Positions 32,378 to 43,795 are shown, counted from the first letter of the stretch. The stretch: 52,104 nucleotides of DNA from Phoronis australis (GCA_002633005.1 NMRA01000847.1:64001-116104); one strand, 5' to 3'. Made by a program: numbers and translations. The notes: generated by a model from the letters alone, not told the origin.

Positions 32378-34474
32378 CATAGGCGGATTTAGGGGAGGCC
32401 CAGGGGGCCCGGGGCCCCCCTTTGGTTGCCGCAAAAATTAAAACAGCAAGAGCGTAGGGAAATGTTGAGTTTACTAATTAAAACCGGTAATTAAAGTTAT
32501 ACGGGTGAAACAAGATTTAAATGTGTGCAGTTTTAGTGCTTTGGAGGGGGGGGGGGGCTCAGATCCAATTTCAAATGTTAAATTCGGAACACGGCGCATT
32601 CGTAACGGAGCTATGGCTAAGTATAGGCTATCCCGCGATATCCCAGGCGACCGGCAGTGGCGCTGCGCACTACGACTCCTTTTCCGTCGTCTGCTCCATT
32701 GTGCAATGGAGAAAATTTACTTCATTTTTTAAAGAAAATGGAACCTGAGTGACGATGAAAAAACAGAAGCTGCTGGTAAGATTTGAATTTTAATCGAAGC
32801 CTTAGTGAATCACTCAGAAACTCATAATTCTCTCTTTCTCAAACCTTAACTTAAGACGATTTCCAAAGCAATCCCGTCATTATTGCCAACACGAAAAACG
32901 GATTTGGTCTTTTGGGCATTTGAAGACTATTTTAAATACAACAAATTTGTTAAGAACCGATTGCACAAAATATAAAACGTGTAATAAGCATTACAAAAAG
33001 AAGTATGTTTCGCGCGCAAACGCTGTGGACCATAAAAAGTAGGTCTCTTGTTACAATATTAGTAGCTAAGTCGTGGTGCATTACCAACAATTCGTAAACT
33101 AGGTCATCGCTTATGGCCCAGTTAGCGCTTCACTCTCCGCGTGTCTACTGGAGAGAAGCACCAGGAAGGTTGTTCTACATTTTGTAGCCAAAAATTACCA
33201 AAGTTCAAATATATTCCGTTAAAAAGGAAAGACAAGACACATTATTACAGATGTCTGGCCAATATCATGAGTCACCACTCGTAAGCAAATCAAAGCTGTC
33301 CTTACTCGTTGCCTTATCTCACGCACTACCTCAATCGACTAGTTTTCAGTTCGCAATGCAACAATACAATTCTCATAAAATCAACTTGTAAACCCCTTTC
33401 AATTTTGAACCATGCCGGAAGCACTCTGAAACAAATTATTGTTAGGTACAACGAGCTTTTTTTCTCTAAAGTGGATCGTAAACACCTCAGGTGAGTTTTC
33501 CGCACATAGCTACTTTGGTAGAGCTGAATTTTAGCTCCCATGGATGGGCCGGGCCGGTCAAGGGCCAATTTCTGTTGTACGCACTACTTAGAGCATTGGA
33601 ATTAAACTGTTATATATAGAGAAAACGGTTATTAGTATACTGGTGTGAATATTATCAGTGATTTAACCAAAATCTTCGAATTAACTAGACCCACTAATGA
33701 TAGTCTATGATGATAAATTACTGATATTAAAAGGCCAAAATTGGCAATTTTCGGCCACCCCATGTTAAATACAAAAATTTGTCTAATTTTCTTCAAACTC
33801 TTACATTTCAATCTTGGTTATTCTGACATCTGTTGGGTCTATCGGCAACTAACCGCACATGAAAGGCTTGGTCAAAAATGATCGTTTTCTCACATGCACT
33901 TTCGGGTTTTTAGCGGCGATTCCACTGATCGAAGCGACAAAATAAGCCAAAACTTTGGCCATACCATGTTAAACATAATTTTTTTTCCAATTTTGCTGAA
34001 ACTTGGCCACGTTTTTAACAAAATACTTATCTGTGTTATGTGCTATCGGCAAATGTGATTGATTCATAAATAAGACCCTCACCTGTGTTTTCTACGAATC
34101 CCATGTATCCTGAAGGGGGCTAACTGAGTGATTTTCGCGCATGCGCAGTTCACGGCTTCAATATTGCTGGTAATGTGTAGTAGTAAAGCACGCGCGCTCT
34201 GTCCGCCAGGTTTCTAGTCTCTGGTACTTGAAGGTTTTCCTGTATGACACGTTCTCCGTGTTTTTTTGACTGTTTTTTTGGATAATACTTCAGGAACCAA
34301 AGAAAATGCTTGATTTTTAGAGGAAAAAACAGAAAAATTTCCTGGGCGGGAGGGGAGCCCCCCTCCCAACCTCCCCCCATTCGGTGCTATGCGCATCTAC
34401 AATCGTGGTTTGAACAAATGCTTACAGCCGGACAAAATGTTGGCCCCCCTTGTGATATCCTAGATCCGTCACTG
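32378..34474. mobile_element. hAT-like non-autonomous transposon (2.1 kb)
   Basis: The left end is CATAGGCGGATTTAGG. The right end, read inward, is CAGTGACGGATCTAGG. Both are versions of the CAGNGGCGGATCYAGG termini common among hAT elements. ATCAC flanks both sides directly (32373-32377 and 34475-34479). The homologous repeat at 39.63 kb lacks the insertion and acts as an empty site. Inside there are G/C homopolymers (32545-32557; 34350-34378) and two diverged copies of a short block (33740-33790 and 33950-34010). No transposase was recognised. Confidence 0.7.
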
Positions 34475-34870
34475 ATCACAACTGCTGCATGTGACAATGG
34501 GCTGTGCATGCATATATATTGTGGAGCTTAATTTGTTCAGGAAGAAACCTTTTTGTACATGTATAACCACACGACAATAAAACACAGCGACACTCGGCCG
34601 CAAGCAAGACATTTACCAGCCCCGTGATGCATGGAGCAAGATTTTTTACCGCATAAGAAAACACAATATGAAGCATGGTGTTCAGGAACCAAGTTGATTC
34701 AGTGCCCTGTCTGCGATCAATATTTCACGGAAAGAGTAAGCCTGAGGACACTTCTTGTTGTGAATGTGTCATGCAGAGTATGACTACTTATACAAGCATG
34801 AGAAGCAGAATGGCCACGAATAAAATTATTCAGTCCAGAAGTGAAAGTTTTAAAGTCTCGAAACTTTGTT
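34475..34870 (+). pseudogene. R-b copy 1, zinc-finger-like exon fossil
   Basis: The sequence matches the reverse complement of about 39345-39610. In the coding sense one frame reads TKLIQCPVCDQYFTERVSL, and a shifted frame reads EYDYLYKHEKQNGHE. Together they have the C-x(2)-C and H-x(5)-H spacing of a C2H2-type finger, split by an indel near 34750-34790. The other copy keeps a similar QYASFYRHKK and HHE. This suggests the repeat once encoded a zinc-finger protein. Confidence 0.45.
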
Positions 34871-37105
34871 CAGATTAACAGAGTTTATGGTTGGTAGTTG
34901 TCTGATGTGATAGTATTGTGACGTTTTGTTTTGAACCTTTTTCCTATTTGTGTTATTTCAACAGCATCTTTAACAGAACCAGTGCATTTTTGTAGTAGTG
35001 TTTGGGTACATTTAAATGGCCACACCATGAGTCATTGGGTGATACTTACATACAATTGTTATGACCAATTAATATTTTAAAAGAAAACTATATGTCTGCC
35101 ATAACTGTAGAAATTGTTTTCATATTGTTGTTGATTCCGTGTGAGAGAATTCTATACTACGAACCGATCAGAAATAGATTGTCTATGATTCAGTGATGAT
35201 TTAGCCTAATATATTCCCAAAATAATTTGCAGGAAATGTACACTGGATTTGTAATGCTGATTTCCCTAAAGCAATGTTTTATGTATTTTTTTCTGTATGA
35301 CCAATTTTGAGGTATGTGTGATAAAAGATTAACTATTATAGAATTGCTTTAATATTGTTGTTGATTTCCTGTGTAATCACTACATTGTGTCTTGAAGTGA
35401 TGTTAAAGACAACATTTTACCTACGTTTTTGAGAAACTCACAATATAGCACAACATAGTAGCTGCATTATATCTCGCCTCACTCTTTTTCACTGTCACAT
35501 TAAACTGGAGATCATGAACTGAAGATGCACTCAGAACCAATACTACTAAACAGAAGAGTCAAACAGTTGTTGTACATGTATATCCAAGCCACACAAGTAC
35601 CACAAGTCAATCTGTTCATCCCTGTATCAAAAATATCAGCAAAACATCCAACAAAATATCACCCCTTTTATCAGCAAAACAGTTAACACCATTTCTGGCA
35701 ATTTTTAAAATCCCAGACGTTCATGAGCGGTAATCTTTGAATCACCTCACGAATGGTGTTTCCGCACTGGCTTCTCGCTCCCCACAGGCAGGCTTATCAT
35801 CATTCGTTGTCTTCACTGGCGTGTTTGTTATTTTTTTCTTTGGCTGTTAGAATCTTGCAAGAAGATTCGAAACCAGGGGCGTATCCAGGATTTTGAGTAG
35901 GGGGGCATGGCACAGGAATAGTCAGAACATCGCCACATGCACACGCCCAGCCTAACATTTAGAGATGCAGGGGCCTCAAATTTTTGGGTTTGTCGACCAT
36001 ATTACTAAATAAGGTAAACAGGTTTATTCAAGGCCTATGAATTGTGCATTAGCCCCTCGAGCCCCCTTGGGGGCGCGCATATGCCAGTCGGCAATTCGCA
36101 CCCCGGATTGCCAAATGGTATCTTTGAGAAGTTTAAGGGGGTCATGGCAACCTTGGCACCCCCACCCTCCTCCTAAATCCGCCACTGCTTTCAGCTGCAT
36201 CAACAATTTGTGTACTCCTGGCTCAGTAGACGCCACATGGAATAATTGCTGGGTGAGTCTTTTGTTCCCCTTGGTTTCGTCTAAAAGTATTTGTCTGTGT
36301 TTTAAAACCCTCGTAGTGTGTACTTTCAGGTCCTGATTAATCGATCTTTTCGTTGAAGCTCGCGTCTAAATAATATCAGAGCACTTCATTCCTGAAATGA
36401 AAATAAATTCATTTGTGAAAATATCTATAATTAAAATAGGGTTTGACTGGATGAACATGTAGTCACTCATGGGGATATAACGGTAATGCTATGATATTGT
36501 TTAGTTTGGATACAAATGTAACAGAGTAATGACACAGAATGTAAATAATTGATTGCACCTCTCTTATTTTGTAACCCTATTCACGTTTTATGAGTAAAAA
36601 GTCCATGACTGTTCAGCACACCACGATGGGTTCTCGATCGCATAAACAAACAAAAAAATGCGTTTCCGATCGCTTATCTTTGCGTTCTCGATCGCATCTT
36701 TCAACAGAAAAGTGTCGAAAAATCAGAGATCCTGACAAAACTACGAAAAACAAGCGTTGTGTTATATTTTCACAAGTCATTCATTCATAATGTCATGGTA
36801 AATTTATTGATTTAGTGCCAAAAGTAACCTCAATTTGCCAAAATGACATACGAATCATCTTTGACTCAACCCATGCCTCGTTCAACATAACTTATCTCCA
36901 ATAAGCGGAATAGACACTAGCCTAAACCTCTACCTGCCCTTTCTCAATGTGTTATGCCTTGAACTCATGTCTCTGTTTTCAGATTAGAAGTAAAAACAAC
37001 GTAAGTTCATCAAATTTACTCACCTTGCCTGGCTTCGCTTCTCTCAACAGTTTTCGTTCCCAATCGATTTCCGGTCGTTCTCGATCGCGGTCTGGCCGCG
37101 GTGAT
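34871..37105 (-). repeat. Dispersed repeat family R-a, copy 2
   Basis: Inverted homologue of 26114-27985 with the same order of blocks, plus an inserted hAT-like MITE at 35874-36187. The exon-like 5' piece reads RPDRDRERPEIDWERKLLRE then AKPGK and ends at AGGCAAG/GTGAGT. In the intron-like part GCGATCGAGAACGC-type motifs occur at 36630, 36661, 36682, 37055 and 37075. Confidence 0.75.
35874..36187. mobile_element. hAT-like MITE inside R-a copy 2
   Basis: Ends are CAGGGGCGTATCCAGG on the left and, inward from the right, CAGTGGCGGATTTAGG. The paralogous repeat at 26.98 kb lacks this 314-bp block. No clear target duplication was seen. Confidence 0.65.
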
Positions 37106-37470
37106 ATTGGAATACTAACAAATAGGTGTATGTAATATAGTTAGATAGTGTTTTACCACACTGAGTGCAGAGTTGAGATAAATCGCATAAACAATGAACA
37201 CATGCTTTTAATGATGTGTGGTCGGCACACCAGAACAGCAGACAATAGATCAACGCTAAGCTCCGCCCACGTGAGAGCCATATTGTTTTGGTCGTCTGTT
37301 ATGCTTCACAAGTTCGCAAAAATGATTAAAATTACGCTATAAACAAACAGATATGTCACATTTTCCAAACATAAAGTAAACATCATCTTTATTTCTAATA
37401 CATTAACAAAAAATGGAACATAATTCTGAACGAATTTTGACCTCAATTGGCAATCGATGCCCGCTTGAAT
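37106..37470. other. Spacer between R-a copy 2 and element B
   Basis: No gene or repeat that I can support. Confidence 0.4.
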
Positions 37471-37474
37471 TTAA

Positions 37475-37632
37475 AGGCGAAGGCAACCTTTTTCCATGTC
37501 ATTTTGAGCTAAAATAAGGTTGGTTGGTTATCCTAGACATATGTTTCACTTAATTACAGCTTTTCGTAATTTTATTAATTATTCGTCCGCTTTTCCGGAA
37601 GTGACGTTTTAGGAGGCAAGCGCTTCCCGCCA
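37475..37632 (+). repeat. Left terminal inverted repeat of element B (158 bp)
   Basis: 157 of 158 positions match the reverse complement of 38669-38826; the exception is A versus T at about 37530. Confidence 0.92.
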
Positions 37633-37808
37633 CTTGGTTTTGCGTTGAGCTTACTGTGCGAATCTGTTCTATTCTACTTTTGTTTTGTGCTATTTTTCAC
37701 CAATTGTCGCCACCACTTTCCATCGGCGAGTATTCTGCGGCAAGATAGGTTAGTAGAGAACTCAACTGCGTTGGATTTAGGGATTGTTTAGTGTGTTGTA
37801 AGCTGAAA

Positions 37809-38100
37809 ATGGCTGGAGTCGGTGACCCGTATCACAGTGACAGTAGTGTGAGTGACGGAGACCTTGTTCACAGCAGTGGTGACGAGGAATTTTTTCACGG
37901 ACATTCAGTGGGTGGGTACATGTTTGAGCCCGAGTACAACGAGGCAGAGTACACACAGGCACAGGCAGCTGTTGAGAGAAACGAGGCGGCTACTGAAGAC
38001 AGACGTGGTGACACATCTTGGTGCAAATGCACTGTGTGCGTTGTTATGCCTACCTCAATTGAATGCTTGTGCTGTTCCGAGTTCCACATCAATTATCTTT
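37809..38100 (+). CDS. P2X7 intracellular (ballast)-domain-like protein of element B, 5' part
   Basis: The ATG at 37809 starts MAGVGDPYHSDSSVSDGDLV, an acidic/serine-rich N-terminus. GYMFEPEY follows (the family's Y-x-FEP motif, about residues 37-43), then TSWCKCTVCVVMPT and CLCCSEF. W-C-x-C-x(2)-C-x(3)-PT and CC-x-E are the hallmark start of the zinc-binding ballast domain of P2X7. The frame runs uninterrupted into the N gap. The missing remainder of the domain (about 110 residues) would fit inside the 503-base gap, so the gene may be complete and single-exon. There is no P2X channel part. This gene is a different subfamily from that in element A, where an intron splits the WCxC motif. Confidence 0.88.
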
Positions 38101-38603
38101 NNNNNNNNNNNNNNNNNNNNNNNNNNNNNNNNNNNNNNNNNNNNNNNNNNNNNNNNNNNNNNNNNNNNNNNNNNNNNNNNNNNNNNNNNNNNNNNNNNNN
38201 NNNNNNNNNNNNNNNNNNNNNNNNNNNNNNNNNNNNNNNNNNNNNNNNNNNNNNNNNNNNNNNNNNNNNNNNNNNNNNNNNNNNNNNNNNNNNNNNNNNN
38301 NNNNNNNNNNNNNNNNNNNNNNNNNNNNNNNNNNNNNNNNNNNNNNNNNNNNNNNNNNNNNNNNNNNNNNNNNNNNNNNNNNNNNNNNNNNNNNNNNNNN
38401 NNNNNNNNNNNNNNNNNNNNNNNNNNNNNNNNNNNNNNNNNNNNNNNNNNNNNNNNNNNNNNNNNNNNNNNNNNNNNNNNNNNNNNNNNNNNNNNNNNNN
38501 NNNNNNNNNNNNNNNNNNNNNNNNNNNNNNNNNNNNNNNNNNNNNNNNNNNNNNNNNNNNNNNNNNNNNNNNNNNNNNNNNNNNNNNNNNNNNNNNNNNN
38601 NNN
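38101..38603. other. Assembly gap (503 N)
   Basis: Unsequenced. It lies between two long inverted repeats, a configuration that often defeats assembly. The true length may differ from 503. Confidence 0.98.
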
Positions 38604-38668
38604 ACACAACCGAGGTAGAACAATGACTGACTCGGCAGCTCTCAAAGTCAGACTATGTGAAAAGAAAT

Positions 38669-38826
38669 TGGCGGGAAGCGCTTGCCTCCTAAAACGTCAC
38701 TTCCGGAAAAGCGGACGAATAATTAATAAAATTACGAAAAGCTGTAATTAAGTGAAACATATGTCTAGGAAAACCAACCAACCTTATTTTAGCTCAAAAT
38801 GACATGGAAAAAGGTTGCCTTCGCCT
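38669..38826 (-). repeat. Right terminal inverted repeat of element B (158 bp)
   Basis: See the left copy. TTAA follows at 38827-38830. Confidence 0.92.
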
Positions 38827-38830
38827 TTAA

Positions 38831-39344
38831 AGCCGTTTTTCTCGGCTCGTGATATCAGTGTATTGGCAAGATTCTCGGGCCTATTTTTCCGAAACACATG
38901 GATCAATCTTTACGAAATTTGAAAATTTTAAATCCTGTAGAACTGGTGTAAAATCACATGAAAATGTTTTTTGATACATGGACCAGATTTTTAGTTATTA
39001 GACGGAAAGTGACCAAATGACAGAAAGTGGTGTGCTTGCCACAACTCACACGCAAAAATGCAACAAAATCAAAATCATAATGATTTTATACATAAATTTG
39101 GTATGGATATGTAGAATATTGCGTAACGAAACAGTTGATGATAATCCCTGTGCATTTTGAAAAAAATACGAGGTAAAGTTAGATTTGTTTGAAAATTAAA
39201 AAATACAGTATTTAAAAAACACGAAGTACATTAAAAACTTTTTTTTCGATTGTTGTCACTTTCAGAGTCATGTCTACTAGTTAAAACCCCCTTTATACTT
39301 ATTTTAGGTAGGAACCTGGAGATTTGACCAGTGTATACACCCCC
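38831..39344. other. Spacer between element B and R-b copy 2
   Basis: AT-rich, with no supportable gene or repeat. Confidence 0.4.
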
Positions 39345-40250
39345 ATTAATGGTTTCATTCATGATGTTTCTACTTCTTATGCCTGTAGAAGGAGGCATAC
39401 TGCTTGCATGGCATGCCTCATTCACCACAAAAAGGAATATCCTGGGGCTTCATGTTGTGTTTTCTTATATCGGTGAAAAAACTCTCGACGCATGCAACAC
39501 CTCAATCACAGGGCTGGTAAAGGTCTTGCTTGCTGTAGTGTCACTGTGTTTTATTGTCATGTGGTCGAATTCTTAGTTCCTGAACGACACACACACACAC
39601 TCCTTTGTGGCATGCAGCAATGGTACAACTCTTTTTTGAAGGCGTGGACGTTAACTCCCTGAAGGACTGGTCATATGACAACAGTTCAACTGAAAAAATC
39701 AAACGCATTTGCTTATTTGTTAGGCTAAATCTCACAAAGAAATCATGAAAAAACGGTGAAATGTAATGAATTATCGTGAACCCACCAACTAATTCAGAGT
39801 CCGTATTGTTATAAAATTATTGACATAATACCGCAACTTGAAATACTATTCAGGCAAATGCAGAAAAAAGCGCGTTCACGATCGCCACAGAGAATTAACG
39901 ACTTCGTTCCCGATCGCCGTCTCACACAAGGACTAGCTTGTAATGGTAGATATCTCGAATTGTTTCGCAAAACATATCTATAACAAAGGTGTCACCAGGG
40001 AGGATTAAACCATAAACGACAAACAACTCTACTTAAGTACCCTGGAATGGCAACAAGTAGAAATTGTTGATTTCATGATGCGCGAGGCATTTTACCGAAA
40101 ACCATTAGTTTCTGCGCTTTTTATTTGAAAAAAATAATCAACAGCCAAGTATTATTTCAGAACCACAACAAAGTCTACACTCTGACGCTTTTCTGTGTGT
40201 TGCATTCGCATGTACCAAGGTAGCCTCTATTAAGAAGAAAATGACACTCG
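39345..40250 (-). repeat. Dispersed repeat family R-b, copy 2
   Basis: Inverted homologue of the R-b pieces at 29801-30360, 32325-32377 and 34475-34870. This copy lacks the hAT-like and fold-back insertions, so it shows the uninterrupted order. CGTTCACGATCGCC and CGTTCCCGATCGCC (39874 and 39905) are the same recurrent motif seen in the other copies. Confidence 0.75.
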
Positions 40251-40375
40251 GATATTGCCCCAGAGTAACAGACAGCAGACAGTGCAGTAGAAAACCCCCC
40301 GTTTTTTGATTTTCCAACAATACATATACAAACCGTACCGAGATTGGCGTACATGAAGTAATATCCCACGAGACG

Positions 40376-40426
40376 TTATTCCGCGTATCGACCGAGACCG
40401 AAGGTCAAGGTCGATACGCGGAATAA
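40376..40426. repeat. Perfect 18-bp stem hairpin, 15-base loop
   Basis: TTATTCCGCGTATCGACC (40376-40393) is exactly complementary to GGTCGATACGCGGAATAA (40409-40426). Directly beyond it, TTTATCCTACGCGC (40437-40450) has an inverted partner near 40993-41007 (GCGTAGGATAAA). The hairpin may belong to the end of a small transposon spanning about 40.4-41.0 kb. Confidence 0.7.
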
Positions 40427-41444
40427 GGTCGAGTATTTATCCTACGCGCTTCGAATTCTTAAGTTTCTTACATTTTTCGCAGATTTTTCAAATGCTTCAC
40501 CCATACAGTTCACATGGCGGAACACATCCTTTACGTACATGTATGTACTTGCCCGTTAGGTTGCAAGTTTTCTCTTGTAAAAGAAACAGTTTTAGAAGTA
40601 ACGATTTATTTCTTGAAAAGAGGTAGCAAAAATGAAAATAACGGCAACTGAGCAGTGAATTTTTGACATTTTAATTTCCTAGGAATTGGCGCCTGAGTTG
40701 CAGACGATATAGTATTCAGCAATTGAAAACTGAGGGAAAGTGTCATATAATTAACAGTTTTGTTCCAGATTTTACGTTTAGGGCCTGGTTGCATGTAGAA
40801 TGTTAGTTACACTGCTACAACTGAATTACTTTAAACTATATTCGGAAAGTTTGATGATCGAACCGGCTGAAGACGTCGAGTCGACATTGACCTACCTTTT
40901 GAACTTTCCATGACAGAGGTCACTGTTGAAGTAGTGCAGGAGGTGAATACGGAAAACTTTATTACATGGCCGTATTTCCCTCGACATATTCAACGTGCGT
41001 AGGATAAAAGTACGTTTTTTAGTTATTTAGGTTTCTGTCGTATTCATGACTACACAGTTCACCGATAACGAGTGAAAAAACTGCATTACATAATGTTTCC
41101 ATCTCGCCTATGGCCCCTCATAACTGCAATAGATTTCGGAAAATAAATGCATAACTTTCAACAACAAACTTTTGTGTTCGCAAAATATCATGTGAAAGTT
41201 CATCCTTGGTCTTAATATAGCCTAGAGACAAGTTTGTTGCAACGGTCCCTTCAGTCTTGATATTTATGATACGTAAGGCTAGCTAATTTTTTTCCTCAAT
41301 ACGGCCGGCAATAACTCGCCCCTTGTCGCCACACAGTCGCTGTACGCTACATTCACGCGTCCCTCCACCAGAAACCGCAAGATTTTTTTATTACCGTCTA
41401 TTTAGTAGCAGGAGTCCAGTGACCGATTGAGAGTCTCACATAAG

Positions 41445-41848
41445 GACTCAGCTAAGTTCCCTAAGTCTAGAATTGCGTGTTTGTGGGCTAGTGAAAACTC
41501 TGACTGCCCTTTCTTATGCCGTTTGAGTCTCATTACTAAGTCAGTTGTTAGCTTTGATACAAATCGAGAGCGAACTGTAGGCAAACTTCTTAATGTTAGT
41601 GGATATTAGTAAGGATCTTTTCATCAGCATCGCCTCTAATTTAAGGACTACGTGTAAGTCCCTTATTCTTTTGGCATAATTAAGTGCTCAATTGTAGTTA
41701 TATTTTTAGATAATGCCAATAGTTAAAGGGAGTTCCCAATAAAGATAAAATTACAGAGAAATATTACATCTGTGAGTAAGAAACGAAAGAATACGCAAAG
41801 GGTTTAGATAACTTAGTTAAATCCCTATTTAGGACTGTTTCATGCAAC
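41445..41848. repeat. Dispersed ~400-bp repeat, copy 2
   Basis: Homologue, same orientation, of 6410-6787; about 80% similar by eye in the better blocks. Confidence 0.75.
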
Positions 41849-42694
41849 CGGGCAGTTTCTCCCACCTAAATGAACTTGATGATCAAGAGATGCTTAACAA
41901 TAAGCAACCATTAGTAAAATTTAACTTCAATGACTAATCTAACAGCAGGTGGTAGGGTACTAAACGGTAGGGATTGTAAGTATAAAGTTTAACCACATGG
42001 GCGCATCATGTTGTTGGTATTTCACCGGTATATTTAGAAATTCACATGTATACCATCTTTGCTACAGTGCCTCGCTCTTATCTGTAGTAAACACTGAGCT
42101 TTTGGTTCCGATTTCATGTGCGTGATGAGGGAGCAAAATATCACCTACTTGCGGGTAATTTGGTTGAGCGAGAAAATGTACAAATTTTGTCAGGGGTAGT
42201 TCGGAGCACTCCCGTGGAGCTAGGAACCAATATCATCTTGGTTCCTTGCGTGAAGCCATATCAATATACAATACCAAGTCGATAGTTTTGTCTGAGCCTG
42301 AATGTGGTTGAAGTTGATTTCATGTAAACTAGATAGTCAACAAGTGTACCCACATCATGATCACTTAATGAGCAGCGTTGAATTCGACCTTTACATTTTG
42401 AACCCGAATCCAAGGTCAGTAGTAACTTTGGATTTTAAACGTCTTATTTGCCAAATCCGGATCTAGCATATTTACAGACAAACCAACTGGTAATGTTACA
42501 CTCGAATAAATAAAAACTAAAATTTCATTAGAGCAATTTTATTCTGCTATTCACTTTACCTAAGCTTTTGAATACTTCAAATGCATTTCCAATGTCAAAG
42601 CAAACGCTAAAAAAAATCACAGGGACTCAAATCAAAGGTCTAAAATAGCGTTTCCGTTTCAGTTACCCAACGATTAAACCACATGCGGTGTACC

Positions 42695-42800
42695 TTAGAG
42701 GTAAGTGTAGATTCTTGGACCTAGTGTTTAATCTCCGACCTCAGAATCACTCGGTTCAGACTCGTAGTAGAAACTAATCAATCACGCTGCATTATTAGAG
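42695..42800 (-). mobile_element. SINE-like repeat, copy 1
   Basis: On the minus strand GCAGCGTGATTGATTAG is followed by TTCTGAGGTCGGAGATTAAA. The segment 47495-47580 has the same two phrases in the same order. The head resembles a tRNA-type A box. No full B box is preserved. Confidence 0.45.
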
Positions 42801-43209
42801 AACAAAATAATAAAATTGCTCAAAGAATGGCATTCGATCAGTTTTCTAGACACCGTGAACAGGTTAGACCCCCCGGGGTTGACTAATTCTAAGCCACCTT
42901 ATCTAAATTTACTTTAGTTAGCTTATTTTCCTTCACAAAACATATACATGTAAATCCGCTACCTCTCAGCCCCGTTAATGTCACCTTGGTATAAGGTTAC
43001 CTTAAGTTGCATAAAAAATCGTCATAACTTGCTAACTCGAGCTTACCTTAGCACCAACTTTTCTCTGAAGAGTTGGAAAACCCGTGTCGCAATGTGCAAT
43101 TACATGAACTTGTTGAATTTGTCATTGTTTAATACTCAGTGTATTAGAACATCACTGGAATATTATCATCAATATTATGATTTTAATAGTTATTAATGTA
43201 AACATTCTG

Positions 43210-43795
43210 TTTTATTATTACCATTACTATAAGTATTTCTACATCTATTATTATTATTAGTATTATTATTATTATATTAATTGTTCTTTGTAATACGATT
43301 ATTGTTATTATTAATAACATTAATTTCTACTATTAGTCTTCTTCTTCTTACTATAAAAATAATAATAATAATAATAATAATAACAACATTGATATTAATT
43401 GTGTATAGTAATAATAATAATAACAATAATAATAATAATAATAATAATAGTACTAGTACTATTACTATTACTATTATTATTATTATTATTAGTAGTAGTA
43501 GTAGTAGTAGTATTAGTATTATTAGTATTAGTATTAGTATTATATAATTTTTATTTTCATTTTTATTACTATTATTATTATACACAATTAATATTAATGG
43601 TAATATAATTTTACTATTACTAATACTATTACTATAACTATTACTACTAGTACTAGTACTAGTACTAGTACTAGTACTAGTACTAGTAATAGTATTATTA
43701 GTATTAGTATTATATAATTTTTATTTTCATTTTTATTACTATTATCATTATACACAATTAATATTAATGGTAGTATTATTATTATCATTTTGTTA
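43210..43795. repeat. Trinucleotide microsatellite complex (ATT/AGT/ACT)
   Basis: Nearly 600 bases of imperfect ATT, TAA, AGT, ACT and ACTAGT runs. A ~75-bp block (TATATAATTTTTATTTTC and on through ATTAATATTAATGG) occurs twice, at about 43540-43598 and 43711-43770. The long I/L/V- or N-rich frames on both strands are artefacts of the repeat. Confidence 0.95.

Larger units (their letters stand above)
37471..38830. mobile_element. TTAA-target DNA transposon 'B' carrying a P2X7-like gene
   Basis: TTAA flanks both sides (37471-37474, 38827-38830). The body 37475-38826 has 158-bp terminal inverted repeats (37475-37632 and 38669-38826) that differ at a single base. The ends start AGGCGAAGGCAACC. 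Between the repeats there is room for about 1 kb, of which 503 bases are unsequenced. The only visible gene is a P2X7-like zinc-domain gene. The near-identity of the ends indicates a recent insertion. As no transposase fits, the copy is probably mobilised in trans; TTAA plus an AG start suggests the Kolobok type. Confidence 0.88.

Noticed and set aside
38055-38751. Long frames of 170-299 residues spanning the gap
   Set aside because: They consist mostly of unknown residues from the 503-N gap; only the frame starting at 37809 has support from real sequence.
43277-43788. Ile/Leu/Val- and Asn-rich proteins, membrane-like
   Set aside because: They are translations of ATT/AGT/ACT trinucleotide runs on both strands.
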